Assembly (NCBI GenBank): GCA_937873425.1
Contig: CALMYE010000285.1
Span: forward strand, 1 to 57,806
DNA: 57,806 nt
Direction of reading: 5' to 3'
Source: an uncultured Sphingopyxis sp.
GTDB lineage: Bacteria; Pseudomonadota; Alphaproteobacteria; Sphingomonadales; Sphingomonadaceae
The position numbers and the translations under genes are program-made. The notes beneath the pieces were generated by a model. It was not told the DNA's origin and did no database searches. It was given only the letters and a program-made list of their open reading frames with translations. Positions 1 to 8,325 of this stretch are shown piece by piece; the stretch's first letter is position 1, and every line of letters begins with the position of its first letter.

Positions 1-54
1 TCCGTCCAATCTCCGCCAAGCATGCTCAAGCTTCACGATTTTTGCAACAGAGCC
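1..54 (-). mobile_element. IS6100 terminal end (partial, element continues off the left edge)
   Basis: Read on the minus strand, the element begins at position 54 with GGCTCTGTTGCAAA, the terminal inverted repeat of IS6100 (IS6 family), and continues with sequence that I recall as the tnp-proximal end of IS6100. Its transposase would lie to the left, outside the window. The insertion point is inside a Tn3-family tnpA. IS6-family elements make an 8-bp target duplication; only one copy (55-62, gtaggggg) could be in view, so this cannot be checked here. IS6100 is very common next to catabolic genes in sphingomonads. Confidence 0.85.
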
Positions 55-2217
55 GTAGGGGGCGCGCTGATCGGAGACATGCGTGTAGAAGCTGAAGCCG
101 TGGTCGACGCCGTAGCGCGCGTTGATGTCGCCGCCCGACGCACCGCGCTTGGCTCCCCGGAAGAACTGTCCATCGGAGCTTGAGGTGGTGCCGTCGCCCC
201 AGACCCGCGAGAATGGCATGCGGTGCTGGGCGTTGATGAGGACGGCCAGCGCTGCGCGATAGCTGTCATCGCGGATATAGGCGTCATGGGTCCACAGGAG
301 TTGATCGCGTGTGACGCCTTGGCTCGCGGCGGCCATGCGCGAGAGGCCGAGATTGGTGGCATCGGCAAGGATGGTCGCGAGCAGCGCGTTTTCGTTAGGA
401 CAGCGCTCACCGGTGCGCAGATTGGTGAACGCCGCGAGGAATCCTGTTTCCTGCGCCACCTCATGAAGCAATTCCGTGATGCGGATGCGCGGCATCATCG
501 CATCGAGCCGGTGGGCTAGTTCCTCGGCGTCAGGCGTCGTGATCGTGCGAACCGGCGATATCTGGAGGCGGTCGTCCCGGAACCGTACATCGTCCAGGGC
601 GTCGCGCTTCAGATGCTGGGCAAACTTCTTCAAGCGCCGATCCAGTTCGTGGCCCCGCTGTGCCAGCCATTCGTCCGCCGACAAGGGCAGGCCGAGCGCG
701 GACACGACCGGTTTCGCCTTTGGCTCGCTGAGCAGATAGCTGTCGAACCGACGATATCCCGCCGATCGTTCAACCCAGACATCTCCGGAGCGCAATTTGT
801 TGCGCAGGTGCGCGATCGTCGCGATCTCCCAGAGTCGCCGGTTGACCTTGCCGTCATCGCTAACCACGATCTTCCGCCATTCCTTGCGGAAGGGCATGGG
901 AGCGTCAGCAGGCAGATCGCGCTTGCCCGACCTGTTAAGCACGCGGAGCACTTCGATGGCGGCGGTCGTTTTCGTACTACCCTTGCCGGCCCTGAACTCG
1001 AGTGTTTCCAGCAAATCGGGCGCGAACTTGCGCAACGTCGCATAGCGATCGGCCGCGACCGTCAGCGGATCGAGGCTGGCGGTTTCTGCGATAGTTGCCA
1101 CTTCTGGCCTGACCCTCATGAGGGTTGTCCACCCGACCGATGCATCCAGGGCCTCCATCGGATCCTCGCCGGTATCGAGCGCATCGGTGAGAGCATCGAT
1201 CGTACTGCGAAAGATCAGCATCAGCCGTGCTACATTCTTCGACGTGGTAGCATAGCTGCGCGCCTGGGAGTTCCTTGCGCGGGTGAATATCCCGCCGATC
1301 AGCTTGTCTGCCATTTCCAGGGCGCTGTCCGTAAGTCGCTCTTCAAGGTCGAGCAGGAACGCGACCAGAGTGGCACGGCGCCGGGACGGCGTATAGCGCT
1401 CTATCATATAGGCAGGCGATGCTCGGCCTTCCCTGACATATTGGTGGAACCGGTCCGCATGGATGCGCCCAGCGATGTCCGGGCAAATGCCGATCACCCG
1501 CACGCGTCTCAAACGGTCGAGAATCTGGCGGATGTGATCGGGCTTGGCCGCAACGGGGATCGTCTTTAGCAAGGTGAGTTGGCTCACACCACCAGCGCCA
1601 GTCTCGTCAAAGAGTTGCTCGAGGGCGTGGACCTGTTCAACGCTGAGATCAGCGATCAGGGCGGAGGCCGCTTGTTTGCGGGCACGCGCTCGTCCCGCGA
1701 TGCTGACGCGTTCGATGGTAGAAATGGAGGGCAGTAGAATCCGGGCCTCGCGAAGGGCGGTGACGACACCGTTCGCGATCGTCATCCCCTTATCGGTCGC
1801 CCAGGCCGTTTTCGCCGCCGCCTCAATCATGAACGGAATATCAGTGCGGGTCGGCCCACGTAGATTAAGGTGCTCCGCCAGTTCCCGGGCATGGTCCGTC
1901 ATTGTTTGGTCGCGCGCCGCGTAATCGGCGAGGTCTGTTACGCACAGGCCGAGCTGCTCCGCCACAAAGGCCGCAAGATGGTGGGGTATCGCTCCCTTGT
2001 CCCGGATGATCTGCGCAAGAGTCGTGCCGGGATGCCGCAGCAACGCCAGTTGCAGCGCCACGCCTAATCGGTTCCGCCGCTCGCGGCGCGCGCCGATAAT
2101 GTCGATGTCAGATGGCTCGAACGAGTAGAGGCGGGCCAAATGGTCGCGGTCGGTCGGGATGGCGAGGATTTGATCGCGCTCACTCTCGGTCAGGAGTTGA
2201 TGTTTGCGCTTCACCAT
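55..2217 (-). pseudogene. tnpA: Tn3-family transposase TnpA, cut by IS6100 after 721 codons
   Basis: The reading frame is open from ATG at 2217 to the IS6100 junction at 55, giving 721 codons of a transposase that is normally about 950-1000 aa. The N-terminus (MVKRKHQLLTESERDQIL) and the run HGFSFYTHVSDQ just before the junction are typical of Tn3-family TnpA. The C-terminal part with the last catalytic acidic residue is missing, so transposition activity is lost unless supplied in trans. The frame has no stops up to the junction, so decay is recent. It is transcribed away from tnpR (5996), with the res region between them before a later insertion. Confidence 0.9.
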
Positions 2218-2265
2218 GCCGATTCCCGTCCACAAAAGGTCATCTGGGCCTATGGACAGCGACGA
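2218..2265. promoter_or_regulatory. tnpA-proximal part of a split res/operator region
   Basis: The 48 bases upstream of tnpA contain cgtccac (2228-2234) and tatggac. The same words recur upstream of tnpR (tgtggacgga near 5921, cgtccacag near 5962). When the inserted unit 2271-5904 and one GTAAA copy are removed, the two pieces form one intergenic region of about 140 bp between divergent tnpA and tnpR. This is the usual place for a Tn3-family res site. Confidence 0.5.
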
Positions 2266-2803
2266 GTAAACCCGGAAACACCGCGATGCGGCCCGGCTTG
2301 CCGTTCGGCGAATTGTGCAGGCCGTAGATCTCGTCGCAGGGAAAGCGCGTGAACAGGTTGTCCTTGATCATCGCGCGCGCGCCGCCGAGTCCTTCCTCGG
2401 CCGGCTGAAACACGAACACCGCGGTGCCGGCGAAGTTGCGCGTCTCGGCGAGATAGCGCGCGGCGCCGAGCAGCATGGTGGTGTGGCCGTCATGGCCGCA
2501 GGCGTGCATCTTGCCCGGCACGGTCGAAGCGTAAGGCAGACCCGTCGTCTCAAGGATCGGCAGCGCGTCCATGTCGGCGCGCAGGCCGATCCGCTTGTTG
2601 CTGTTGTGGTTGCCGCGCAGTTCGCCGACGACGCCGGTGCCGCCGACGCCGCGATGCACGGTGATGCCCCAGGTCTCCAGCAGGTCGGCGACGATGGCGC
2701 TGGTGCGGGTTTCCTCGAAGCCGATTTCCGGATGCGCATGAATATCGCGGCGGATCGCCACGAGATCGTTCTGGAAATCCTTGATCCGGTCGATGACAGG
2801 CAT
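2240..2803 (-). pseudogene. M20-family amidohydrolase, 3'-truncated
   Basis: The first about 178 codons encode a typical M20D amidohydrolase/carboxypeptidase (hippurate hydrolase type, usually about 390 aa). HAHPEIGFEE, LRADMDALPI and the metal-binding HACGHDGHTTMLLG are all present. The native sequence stops at 2271, and the frame reads about nine foreign codons into res DNA before a stop at 2240. The dimerisation domain and the C-terminal metal ligands are lost, so no activity is expected. It lies 93 bp downstream of the P450 gene on the same strand, so the two were probably one operon in the donor genome. The donor's substrate is not evident. Confidence 0.85.
2266..2270. repeat. Target site duplication GTAAA, left copy
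   Basis: GTAAA at 2266-2270 is repeated exactly at 5905-5909. The two copies flank the IS1380 transposition unit. Five base pairs is the duplication length of ISEcp1, a well-studied IS1380-family element. Confidence 0.7.
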
Positions 2804-2896
2804 GGCTCGCGCGCTCCGCTTGATCGCGGCACGTTATGCCACATCGCAAAGGCGAGTCACGCGGATTTCAGCCCGGCGCTTCGCCGGGCCGCGCAT

Positions 2897-4144
2897 TCAC
2901 CAGCTGGCCGGAAGCTCCTTGAGGCCGCGCAGCACGAAGGTCGGCCGCCACTTCGGATTTTCCACGTCGTCGATGCGCAGATTCGGAATCCGGCGCAGCA
3001 GCGTCGTGAGCGCGACCTCGGCTTCGAGCCGCGCGAGCTGCGCGCCGAGGCAGAAGTGAATACCACCGCCGAACGACAGCGGCCGCACGTTCGGCCGCGT
3101 GATGTCGAGCCGATCCGGATGATCGGGATAGACAGCCGGATCGTGATTGGCCGAGCCGAGCAGACACATCACGTTGTCGCCCTGCGGAATTTTCACGCCG
3201 CCGATCTCGACATCCTCCATCGCGACGTGGTAGGTGAGCTGCACCGAGGAGTCGTAGCGCAGGAATTCCTCGATCGCGTTCGGCATCAGCGACAGGTTGG
3301 ACTTCAGCAGTTCGAGCTGGTCCGGATTGCGATGCAGCGCCAGCAGCGCATTGCCGATCAGGTTCACCGTGGTCTCGTGACCCGCGCCGAACAGCAGGAT
3401 GATGTTCGCGGTCAGCTCTTCGTTGCTGAGCTTGCTGCCGGCCTCTTCCGCCTGAACCAGTTGAGTCGTCAGGTCGTCGCCCGGCTCGCGGCGGCGCAGA
3501 TCGAACAGCCGCTGGAAATAGGCTTCGGAATTGGCGTGCGCGGCATTGGCCTCGTCGATCTCGGCGCGCGACAGCGGCACCGGATCGAGCAGACGGCCGC
3601 CGGTGCGCTCGCGCTTGAAGAAGATTTCGCGATCCGTCTCCGGAATGCCGAGCATGTCGCAGATGACGATGACTGGCAGGCGGAACGCGAAGTCCGAGAT
3701 CAGGTCCATGCGGCCCTGCCCGATCACCCGGTCGATCGAGTCGTCGACGATCGCCTGGATCTTCGGACGCATGTCCTCGACGCGGCGCGCCGTGAACGCC
3801 TTGACGACAAGGCCGCGCAGGCGGGTGTGGTCGGGCGGATCCTGCGTCAGCATCCAGCGGCCCATCGCGCGATAAACAGGCTCGTTCAGCGCTTCCGGCC
3901 CGAAGCGGCGCGTGATGCGGGTGACGTAATCCTTGCCGAACCGCTTGTCGCGCAGCACCAGCGCCGCGTCGGCATTGCGGCTGACGAGATAGCCGTTCAG
4001 CGCCGGCAGATGCAGCACCGGCGCGTGCGTGCGCAGCTTGTCGTAGGAGGGATAGGGATCGCGGATGAAGTCCGGAGACAGCGGGTTGAACAGCGGCTGG
4101 GCGCTTGCCGTCTGGGTTGTAGCCCCTTGCAACTGCTCGTTCAT
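2897..4144 (-). CDS. Cytochrome P450
   Basis: A complete 415-aa bacterial class I cytochrome P450. The I-helix shows LLFGAGHETT with the acid-alcohol pair, EEFLR gives the ExxR motif, and FGGGIHFCLG is the haem-binding loop with Cys365 as the thiolate ligand. The start is ATG 4144 (MNEQLQG), preceded by GGGAG; a longer upstream reading frame has no such site. These soluble enzymes need a ferredoxin and reductase, neither of which is encoded in the window. The gene starts 89 bp from the downstream end of an IS1380 element in the same orientation, the arrangement in which ISEcp1 drives captured genes. Substrate is unknown; the neighbouring amidohydrolase fragment gives no firm clue. Confidence 0.93.
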   Translation of the reverse strand: MNEQLQGATTQTASAQPLFNPLSPDFIRDPYPSYDKLRTHAPVLHLPALNGYLVSRNADAALVLRDKRFGKDYVTRITRRFGPEALNEPVYRAMGRWMLTQDPPDHTRLRGLVVKAFTARRVEDMRPKIQAIVDDSIDRVIGQGRMDLISDFAFRLPVIVICDMLGIPETDREIFFKRERTGGRLLDPVPLSRAEIDEANAAHANSEAYFQRLFDLRRREPGDDLTTQLVQAEEAGSKLSNEELTANIILLFGAGHETTVNLIGNALLALHRNPDQLELLKSNLSLMPNAIEEFLRYDSSVQLTYHVAMEDVEIGGVKIPQGDNVMCLLGSANHDPAVYPDHPDRLDITRPNVRPLSFGGGIHFCLGAQLARLEAEVALTTLLRRIPNLRIDDVENPKWRPTFVLRGLKELPASW

Positions 4145-4233
4145 GAATGTCTCCCTGAAAATAGTTAATGCGATCACGCCGCGTTTGGCTGCCGTTTTAC
4201 GCGATCCCGGACCGGAAGCACAAGACAATTATA

Positions 4234-5904
4234 CCTGCATTCCCCAAGTGGCGTGGCGTTTGAGGTGAAGATCGCCTGTATCCGAGCGCTAGACAAGGAT
4301 TTTCTGCCGCAAGCGGCACCTGCGGTCGCGCAGACTGCTGGATCTGGACGGATCAGACCGCGAAGCCGCTGTTTCCTTGCCCAGGGGCGGCGTTTTTCAG
4401 CGCAGCGGACAGATCTGTCCAGCCGCTTTCGTTCAGTTTGAGCGTGGATCGCGATCATGCGCATAGCGGTGGCGCTCGCAATCGGCGGATAGCGGCGAGG
4501 ATGGCGCGTACCATCGTGCCGGTGACAGCGACCTCGGCCAGCTGGAAGGTGATGGTGCGGGCGTGACGGACCACACGTGCCCCGATCTTGATCAGCTTCA
4601 GTTGCAGGCTGGTCAACGACCAGTCGGCCATGGCCTCGGGCAGCTCGATGCAGCGCAAGAAGGTGGCCAGGTTGTACGCCAGGGCGTGCAGTTGCAGCCG
4701 CACCTCATTGTCGCGGAACTTCCGGCACGACAGCCGCGTCCAGCGAAAGGCGTATTTGCCCTCTTTGATGTGCTGCTCGGCGGTGCCGCGCTGGTTGTAG
4801 AACCGCACCACCCAGTCCGGCTCCATCGGCAGGTTGGTGACGATGAAGCCGACACGCGGGAACAGTTCGCCCGGATGCCATTCGATCTTGGCGATCACCC
4901 GGCGTTCCTTGTCCCAGGACGCCGCCTGATACTCGAATTCCTCGAAGAACCGCTTGACCTTGGTCAGTGACGGCCGCCCGACAGGGCGCGTTAGCCGATG
5001 CGCGATCTTGTCCTTGAGGACCGCGTTTGCGGGCAGCCGGATGGCGTAGAAGAACCGCGCTTCTTCCAATCGCTCATAGATCGCCGGGATCGCGTAGGCA
5101 GCATCGGCCCGGAAGAACCTGCCACCAAGGTCGCGCTCCGCGTAGCGCGCAATGACGGGGTCGAGAACATCACGCCAGCCATCGGCGCTGTGGACGTTGC
5201 CATGGCGCAGGGCGCAGCGTTCCAGCATCCCGAACTGGTTGAACAGAAAGTTGGGGTGATAGCAGCTACAGTCGAAATGGCCATTCCAGGCGGACCCTTC
5301 CTGGTCGCCATGGGTCGGGCTGACCGAGCTGTCCATGTCCAGAACGATGTACTTCAGCCCGTTACGGTCATGGAACCGGTCGATCCATTGCCCGTTCAGG
5401 TCGGCCAGCGCGGCACGGTTCCCGGCCAGAGCCAGCGTCTCGGTCTCGAACCGTCCCATCTGCGATGCCGAGGCCGCTTGTGCATCGACCGCTCTGCCGC
5501 CGACAACTTGGCGCATGACCGGATCGCAGGCGAGACGGTTGGCGTCGTTGACATCCTCGTATCCGGCCAGCCGCCCAAAGACTGATTGCCGGAACAGGCC
5601 GTCGAGCCGATGGACCGTGTTCTTGCCAGAGCGAGTATCGCGCAGCGCCGCTGACGCCAAATCGGACAACCCGAGCGCGTCATCAAGCTCGCGCATCACC
5701 AGAAGGCCGCCGTCGGAACTGAGCTGCGTGCCGCGAAATTCCAGCCGCACGCGAGGGTCGAAATCCACCCGATCTGCCCGTTGCAAGCCCGCACCCTCTG
5801 GGTGATCCATGAAACGCGCCCCTCGCAGCCTTCAACACCATGTTTTATATAGGAAATATAATGGTCAGGACAGCGAAATCAGCGCCTTACTTGGGAAATG
5901 TGGG
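4234..5904 (-). mobile_element. IS1380-family insertion sequence
   Basis: About 1.67 kb, the usual size for the family. Read inwards, the two ends begin CCTGCATTCCCCAAGTGGCG (left, from 4234) and CCCACATTTCCCAAGTAAGG (right, from 5904), an imperfect inverted repeat that shares CATTyCCCAAGT. The end positions come from this match and from the GTAAA repeat on the right side. The left end is not followed by GTAAA; that copy lies at 2266, which is why the larger unit is proposed. Confidence 0.7.
4455..5810 (-). CDS. IS1380-family transposase
   Basis: 451 aa with a DDE (RNase H-like) core. LDMDSSVSPTHGDQEGS carries the first catalytic Asp, GGRFFRADAAY the second, and the RFYNQRGTAEQHIKEGK segment the catalytic Glu, a pattern typical of IS1380/ISEcp1 transposases. 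The frame is intact and fills the element, so it is probably functional. The start ATG at 5810 lies 94 bp inside the right end. Transcription runs toward the captured P450 gene. Confidence 0.93.
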   Translation of the reverse strand: MDHPEGAGLQRADRVDFDPRVRLEFRGTQLSSDGGLLVMRELDDALGLSDLASAALRDTRSGKNTVHRLDGLFRQSVFGRLAGYEDVNDANRLACDPVMRQVVGGRAVDAQAASASQMGRFETETLALAGNRAALADLNGQWIDRFHDRNGLKYIVLDMDSSVSPTHGDQEGSAWNGHFDCSCYHPNFLFNQFGMLERCALRHGNVHSADGWRDVLDPVIARYAERDLGGRFFRADAAYAIPAIYERLEEARFFYAIRLPANAVLKDKIAHRLTRPVGRPSLTKVKRFFEEFEYQAASWDKERRVIAKIEWHPGELFPRVGFIVTNLPMEPDWVVRFYNQRGTAEQHIKEGKYAFRWTRLSCRKFRDNEVRLQLHALAYNLATFLRCIELPEAMADWSLTSLQLKLIKIGARVVRHARTITFQLAEVAVTGTMVRAILAAIRRLRAPPLCA

Positions 5905-5909
5905 GTAAA
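5905..5909. repeat. Target site duplication GTAAA, right copy
   Basis: Exact partner of 2266-2270, directly beyond the right end of the IS1380 element. Confidence 0.7.
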
Positions 5910-5995
5910 GAGACATAGTATGTGGACGGATATGTAGGGGCGAAACGCTTGCCCTTCACAGCGTCCACAGAACGGCCGTTTGGGAGACACAGGGC
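5910..5995. promoter_or_regulatory. tnpR-proximal part of a split res/operator region
   Basis: Contains the inverted pair tgtggacg (near 5921) and cgtccaca (near 5962) ahead of the resolvase gene, consistent with resolvase-binding subsites and the tnpR promoter. Subsite limits cannot be fixed by eye. Confidence 0.5.
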
Positions 5996-6565
5996 ATGGG
6001 CGGTATTCTGGGCTATGCTCGTGTGAGCACCGGCGACCAGGACGTGGCAGGGCAGACCATGCGTCTGGAGAAGGCTGGCGCCATTAAAGTGTTCACCGAC
6101 GTTATGTCGGGCAAGAGCATGGATCGTCCCGGTTTGGCCGACCTGCTCGCCTACGCCCGTAAGGGTGACACATTAGCCGTGGTTCGCCTCGATCGGCTCG
6201 GGCGATCGCTGGCCGAATTACTTGTCACGGTTGAGAAGCTGCACGCCCAAGGCGTGGCGCTGCTAAGCCTTGAAGAGAAAATCGACACTTCATCGGCCGC
6301 CGGCGAACTGATCTTCCATGTGTTCGGGGCCATCGCCCATTTTGAACGACGGCTGATTTCCGAACGCACCAAGGATGGCATCGCCGCCGCCCGTGCCAGG
6401 GGCAAGTTACCTGGCCGTCAGCCGCTCGACATGAGCAAGGTCCATGCCGCCATTAAACTGGTCGAAGCGAGTATCTCGCCAACAGAAGCGGCACGGCAAC
6501 TCGGCATCGGCCGATCAACCATATATCGAGAAATGCGCCGCCTTGGCGTGGAAAGGCCCGCCTGA
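5996..6565 (+). CDS. tnpR: Tn3-type resolvase (serine recombinase)
   Basis: 189 aa, the normal resolvase length. The N-terminal catalytic domain starts GYARVSTGDQD with the nucleophilic Ser; VVRLDRLGRS holds conserved arginines, and AHFERRLISERT is the typical E-helix region. A C-terminal helix-turn-helix (SPTEAARQLGIGRSTIYREM) binds res. It resolves cointegrates formed by TnpA. The start ATG 5996 is preceded by GGGAGACACAGGGC. The next gene begins directly after its stop codon, so the two are cotranscribed. Confidence 0.95.
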   Translation: MGGILGYARVSTGDQDVAGQTMRLEKAGAIKVFTDVMSGKSMDRPGLADLLAYARKGDTLAVVRLDRLGRSLAELLVTVEKLHAQGVALLSLEEKIDTSSAAGELIFHVFGAIAHFERRLISERTKDGIAAARARGKLPGRQPLDMSKVHAAIKLVEASISPTEAARQLGIGRSTIYREMRRLGVERPA

Positions 6566-7939
6566 ATGTCCAGATCAAAATCGGTTCACGATCTTTCGGG
6601 CCTGATGAAATATGCGGAACGGGCGCCATGGGATGAAGCGATGGTTGAAATGCTGTCCGCGCATCTTGGCCCAGCGTGCGAAGCAACCGGACTCGAGCCA
6701 GATGCCATATTCGAAATCATCGGTGATCACTGGCAAGGGCCGCTATGGGGCTGTTCCTTTGAAGATCTGCTGACGCAGGAACTGGAACCTGACGGTGGCA
6801 ATCTGATCGATGACTATCTCAAGCGCCGGGGCTGGAACGAAAAGGCGCCGAACAAAGCCTATATGCACGCACTACGCGATACGGTCATGTCGCTCTATGA
6901 AGTCAGCGAAGTGGTTCCCGGCCAATCGATGACCTTGCGCGATCTGCTGCGCGACGTTGCCCCGGTGAGGGTGCGGGAACACGGTGCGACCCAGACCCTC
7001 GTCAACTGGGACAAAATCGCCGCAAGAATTGTTGACGTGAACGGTCGGCACGGCATTTCCGGGGCACTTCTGCCGTTCAGCGCAGATGGCGCCGTGCGCG
7101 TAATCGACGCATTTTCCCGACTTGTGGACGATGCACAGGGCACTGTCGGATTGGATCCCCTAGACAAGGACGCGCTCTTGCGGGCATCGGGGCCGATGTT
7201 CACGAACATGTGGCTGCTCGACTGTCTGGGTAAGGCCATTCCCGGCAGCTCGCCGGATATGGTCAACGCCGACGGTGATGACCTTGTGTTCCACCGTATC
7301 GTTTTTCCGCTGGCAAAGGGCGTGATCGGCAAAGGCGTGGTTCGCAGGCTGAACGCGGCTCAATGGCTGGAACCTGCGAGCGACACGTTCTGGAACTGGC
7401 TGGCGCCGGTGACGAAGAAGAGGACACCAGGAACGACCAAAGGCGGGCAGGCTTTTGTGACAACCATGGAGGACGGCACACCCGTTTTTGCCAATGTCGA
7501 GTTGGCTGGACGCAAACTGATCGTTGAGGTCAACAGCGCCGCCCGCGCTGAACAGGCGATTGCGCAGATGAGCGAATGGCTTGGTGATTGCGTGAGCACA
7601 CCTATGACCGAAATCCGGACTCTGGCCCAGTTCATGGCCGATGATGCCGCCCGCGCTCCGCAGGAAGAGCCGCTCGATATCCCGCCGAACGAAATGGAAC
7701 GCATCGTTCATCAGATGCTGACACGCGAATATACCAAAACGCTTGATGAAGCGGTGCCGGCCCTCGGGCACAAGACGCCACGCGCTCTGGCCCGCACGAA
7801 GGCGGGCCGACCGAAAGTGGCCGACTGGCTCAAATATATAGAGAATGGCGCGGCAAAATCCGGGCCTGGCGATCCGATGGCTACCTATGATTTTACGTGG
7901 ATGTGGGATCAACTGGGGCTGATCGACCTCCGGCGTTGA
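6566..7939 (+). CDS. Uncharacterised 457-aa protein of the transposon; C-terminus resembles an MbcA/ParS-type antitoxin domain
   Basis: The ATG immediately follows the tnpR stop, so it is translated as part of the tnpR operon. I do not recognise the first about 370 residues. They are globular, acidic and tryptophan-rich, with no membrane segment or nuclease or ATPase motif that I can see. The last about 70 residues ([20 protein letters not shown] then [11 protein letters not shown]) look like the DUF2384/MbcA-ParS-Xre toxin-binding fold found in antitoxins. No RES, zeta or other partner toxin is adjacent. It could be a transposon-borne regulator or a passenger gene. The domain resemblance is by eye only. 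Confidence 0.75.
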   Translation: MSRSKSVHDLSGLMKYAERAPWDEAMVEMLSAHLGPACEATGLEPDAIFEIIGDHWQGPLWGCSFEDLLTQELEPDGGNLIDDYLKRRGWNEKAPNKAYMHALRDTVMSLYEVSEVVPGQSMTLRDLLRDVAPVRVREHGATQTLVNWDKIAARIVDVNGRHGISGALLPFSADGAVRVIDAFSRLVDDAQGTVGLDPLDKDALLRASGPMFTNMWLLDCLGKAIPGSSPDMVNADGDDLVFHRIVFPLAKGVIGKGVVRRLNAAQWLEPASDTFWNWLAPVTKKRTPGTTKGGQAFVTTMEDGTPVFANVELAGRKLIVEVNSAARAEQAIAQMSEWLGDCVSTPMTEIRTLAQFMADDAARAPQEEPLDIPPNEMERIVHQMLTREYTKTLDEAVPALGHKTPRALARTKAGRPKVADWLKYIENGAAKSGPGDPMATYDFTWMWDQLGLIDLRR

Positions 7940-8003
7940 CCGCCCTCATACCACCGTTCTGGCATCGTTCTCCCTTAGCGTTGTCTGGCGTACCATCCAC
8001 GCT

Positions 8004-8249
8004 ATGCCCTCATCAGGCCTGAACCTCGTATCGGCGGCAATCATCCTATGGAATACCGTCTATCTTGGCAGGGCTGCCGACCATCTCCGCCAAAGGGGTC
8101 GCGCCATAGACGATACGCTGCTCAGCCACGCCGCGCCGCTAGGCTGGGAGCACATCAGTCTGACGGGTGATTATCTATGGGCTGACATGAAATTGCCACT
8201 GGACGGGTTTCGACCATTACGCACGCAAAACCGCCAATCAGAGGCTTAG
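8004..8249 (+). pseudogene. C-terminal stub of a Tn3-family transposase
   Basis: The 81 codons [20 protein letters not shown], then [13 protein letters not shown] and FRPLR, are the conserved C-terminal end of Tn3-family TnpA. The rest of that gene is missing. Its orientation is opposite to the tnpA at 55-2217, so it is either the remnant of a second Tn3-family element or an inverted rearrangement of the first. The final eight codons overlap the proposed terminal inverted repeat, as is usual for tnpA in this family. Confidence 0.85.
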
Positions 8250-8256
8250 ACCCCAT
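8219..8256 (-). repeat. Probable Tn3-family terminal inverted repeat
   Basis: Read inwards from 8256 it begins GGGGTCTAAGCC, matching the GGGGTC start of many Tn3-family 38-bp repeats, and it overlaps the tnpA stub's stop codon. No second copy is visible in the window, so the call rests on the start sequence and the position. Confidence 0.55.
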
Positions 8257-8325
8257 GACTGCCCGAGCCTCGGAGGCTCGAATCTGAGATGCTGATGATG
8301 GATTTTTCAGCAGCGGAGGCGAGTC

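Larger units (their letters stand above)
2271..5904. mobile_element. IS1380-family transposition unit with captured P450 and amidohydrolase DNA
   Basis: The unit runs from the right end of an IS1380-family element (5904) through its own left end (4234) and on to 2271, and is bounded by GTAAA on both sides. The captured part (2271-4233) holds a complete P450 gene and the first part of an M20 amidohydrolase gene, which ends abruptly at the unit boundary. The alternative left end starts CCCGGAAACACC, while the true right end read inwards starts CCCACATTTCCC. This matches ISEcp1-type transposition, where a distant IR-like sequence is used and the downstream genes are carried along. The capture model is inference; the repeat and the truncation are direct observations. 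Confidence 0.75.

Noticed and set aside
613-1569. Long plus-strand open frames opposite tnpA (also 2315-4168 opposite the P450 and 44894-46525 opposite the GHKL ATPase)
   Set aside because: They mirror strong minus-strand genes in GC-rich DNA, lack family motifs and have compositions typical of antisense frames.
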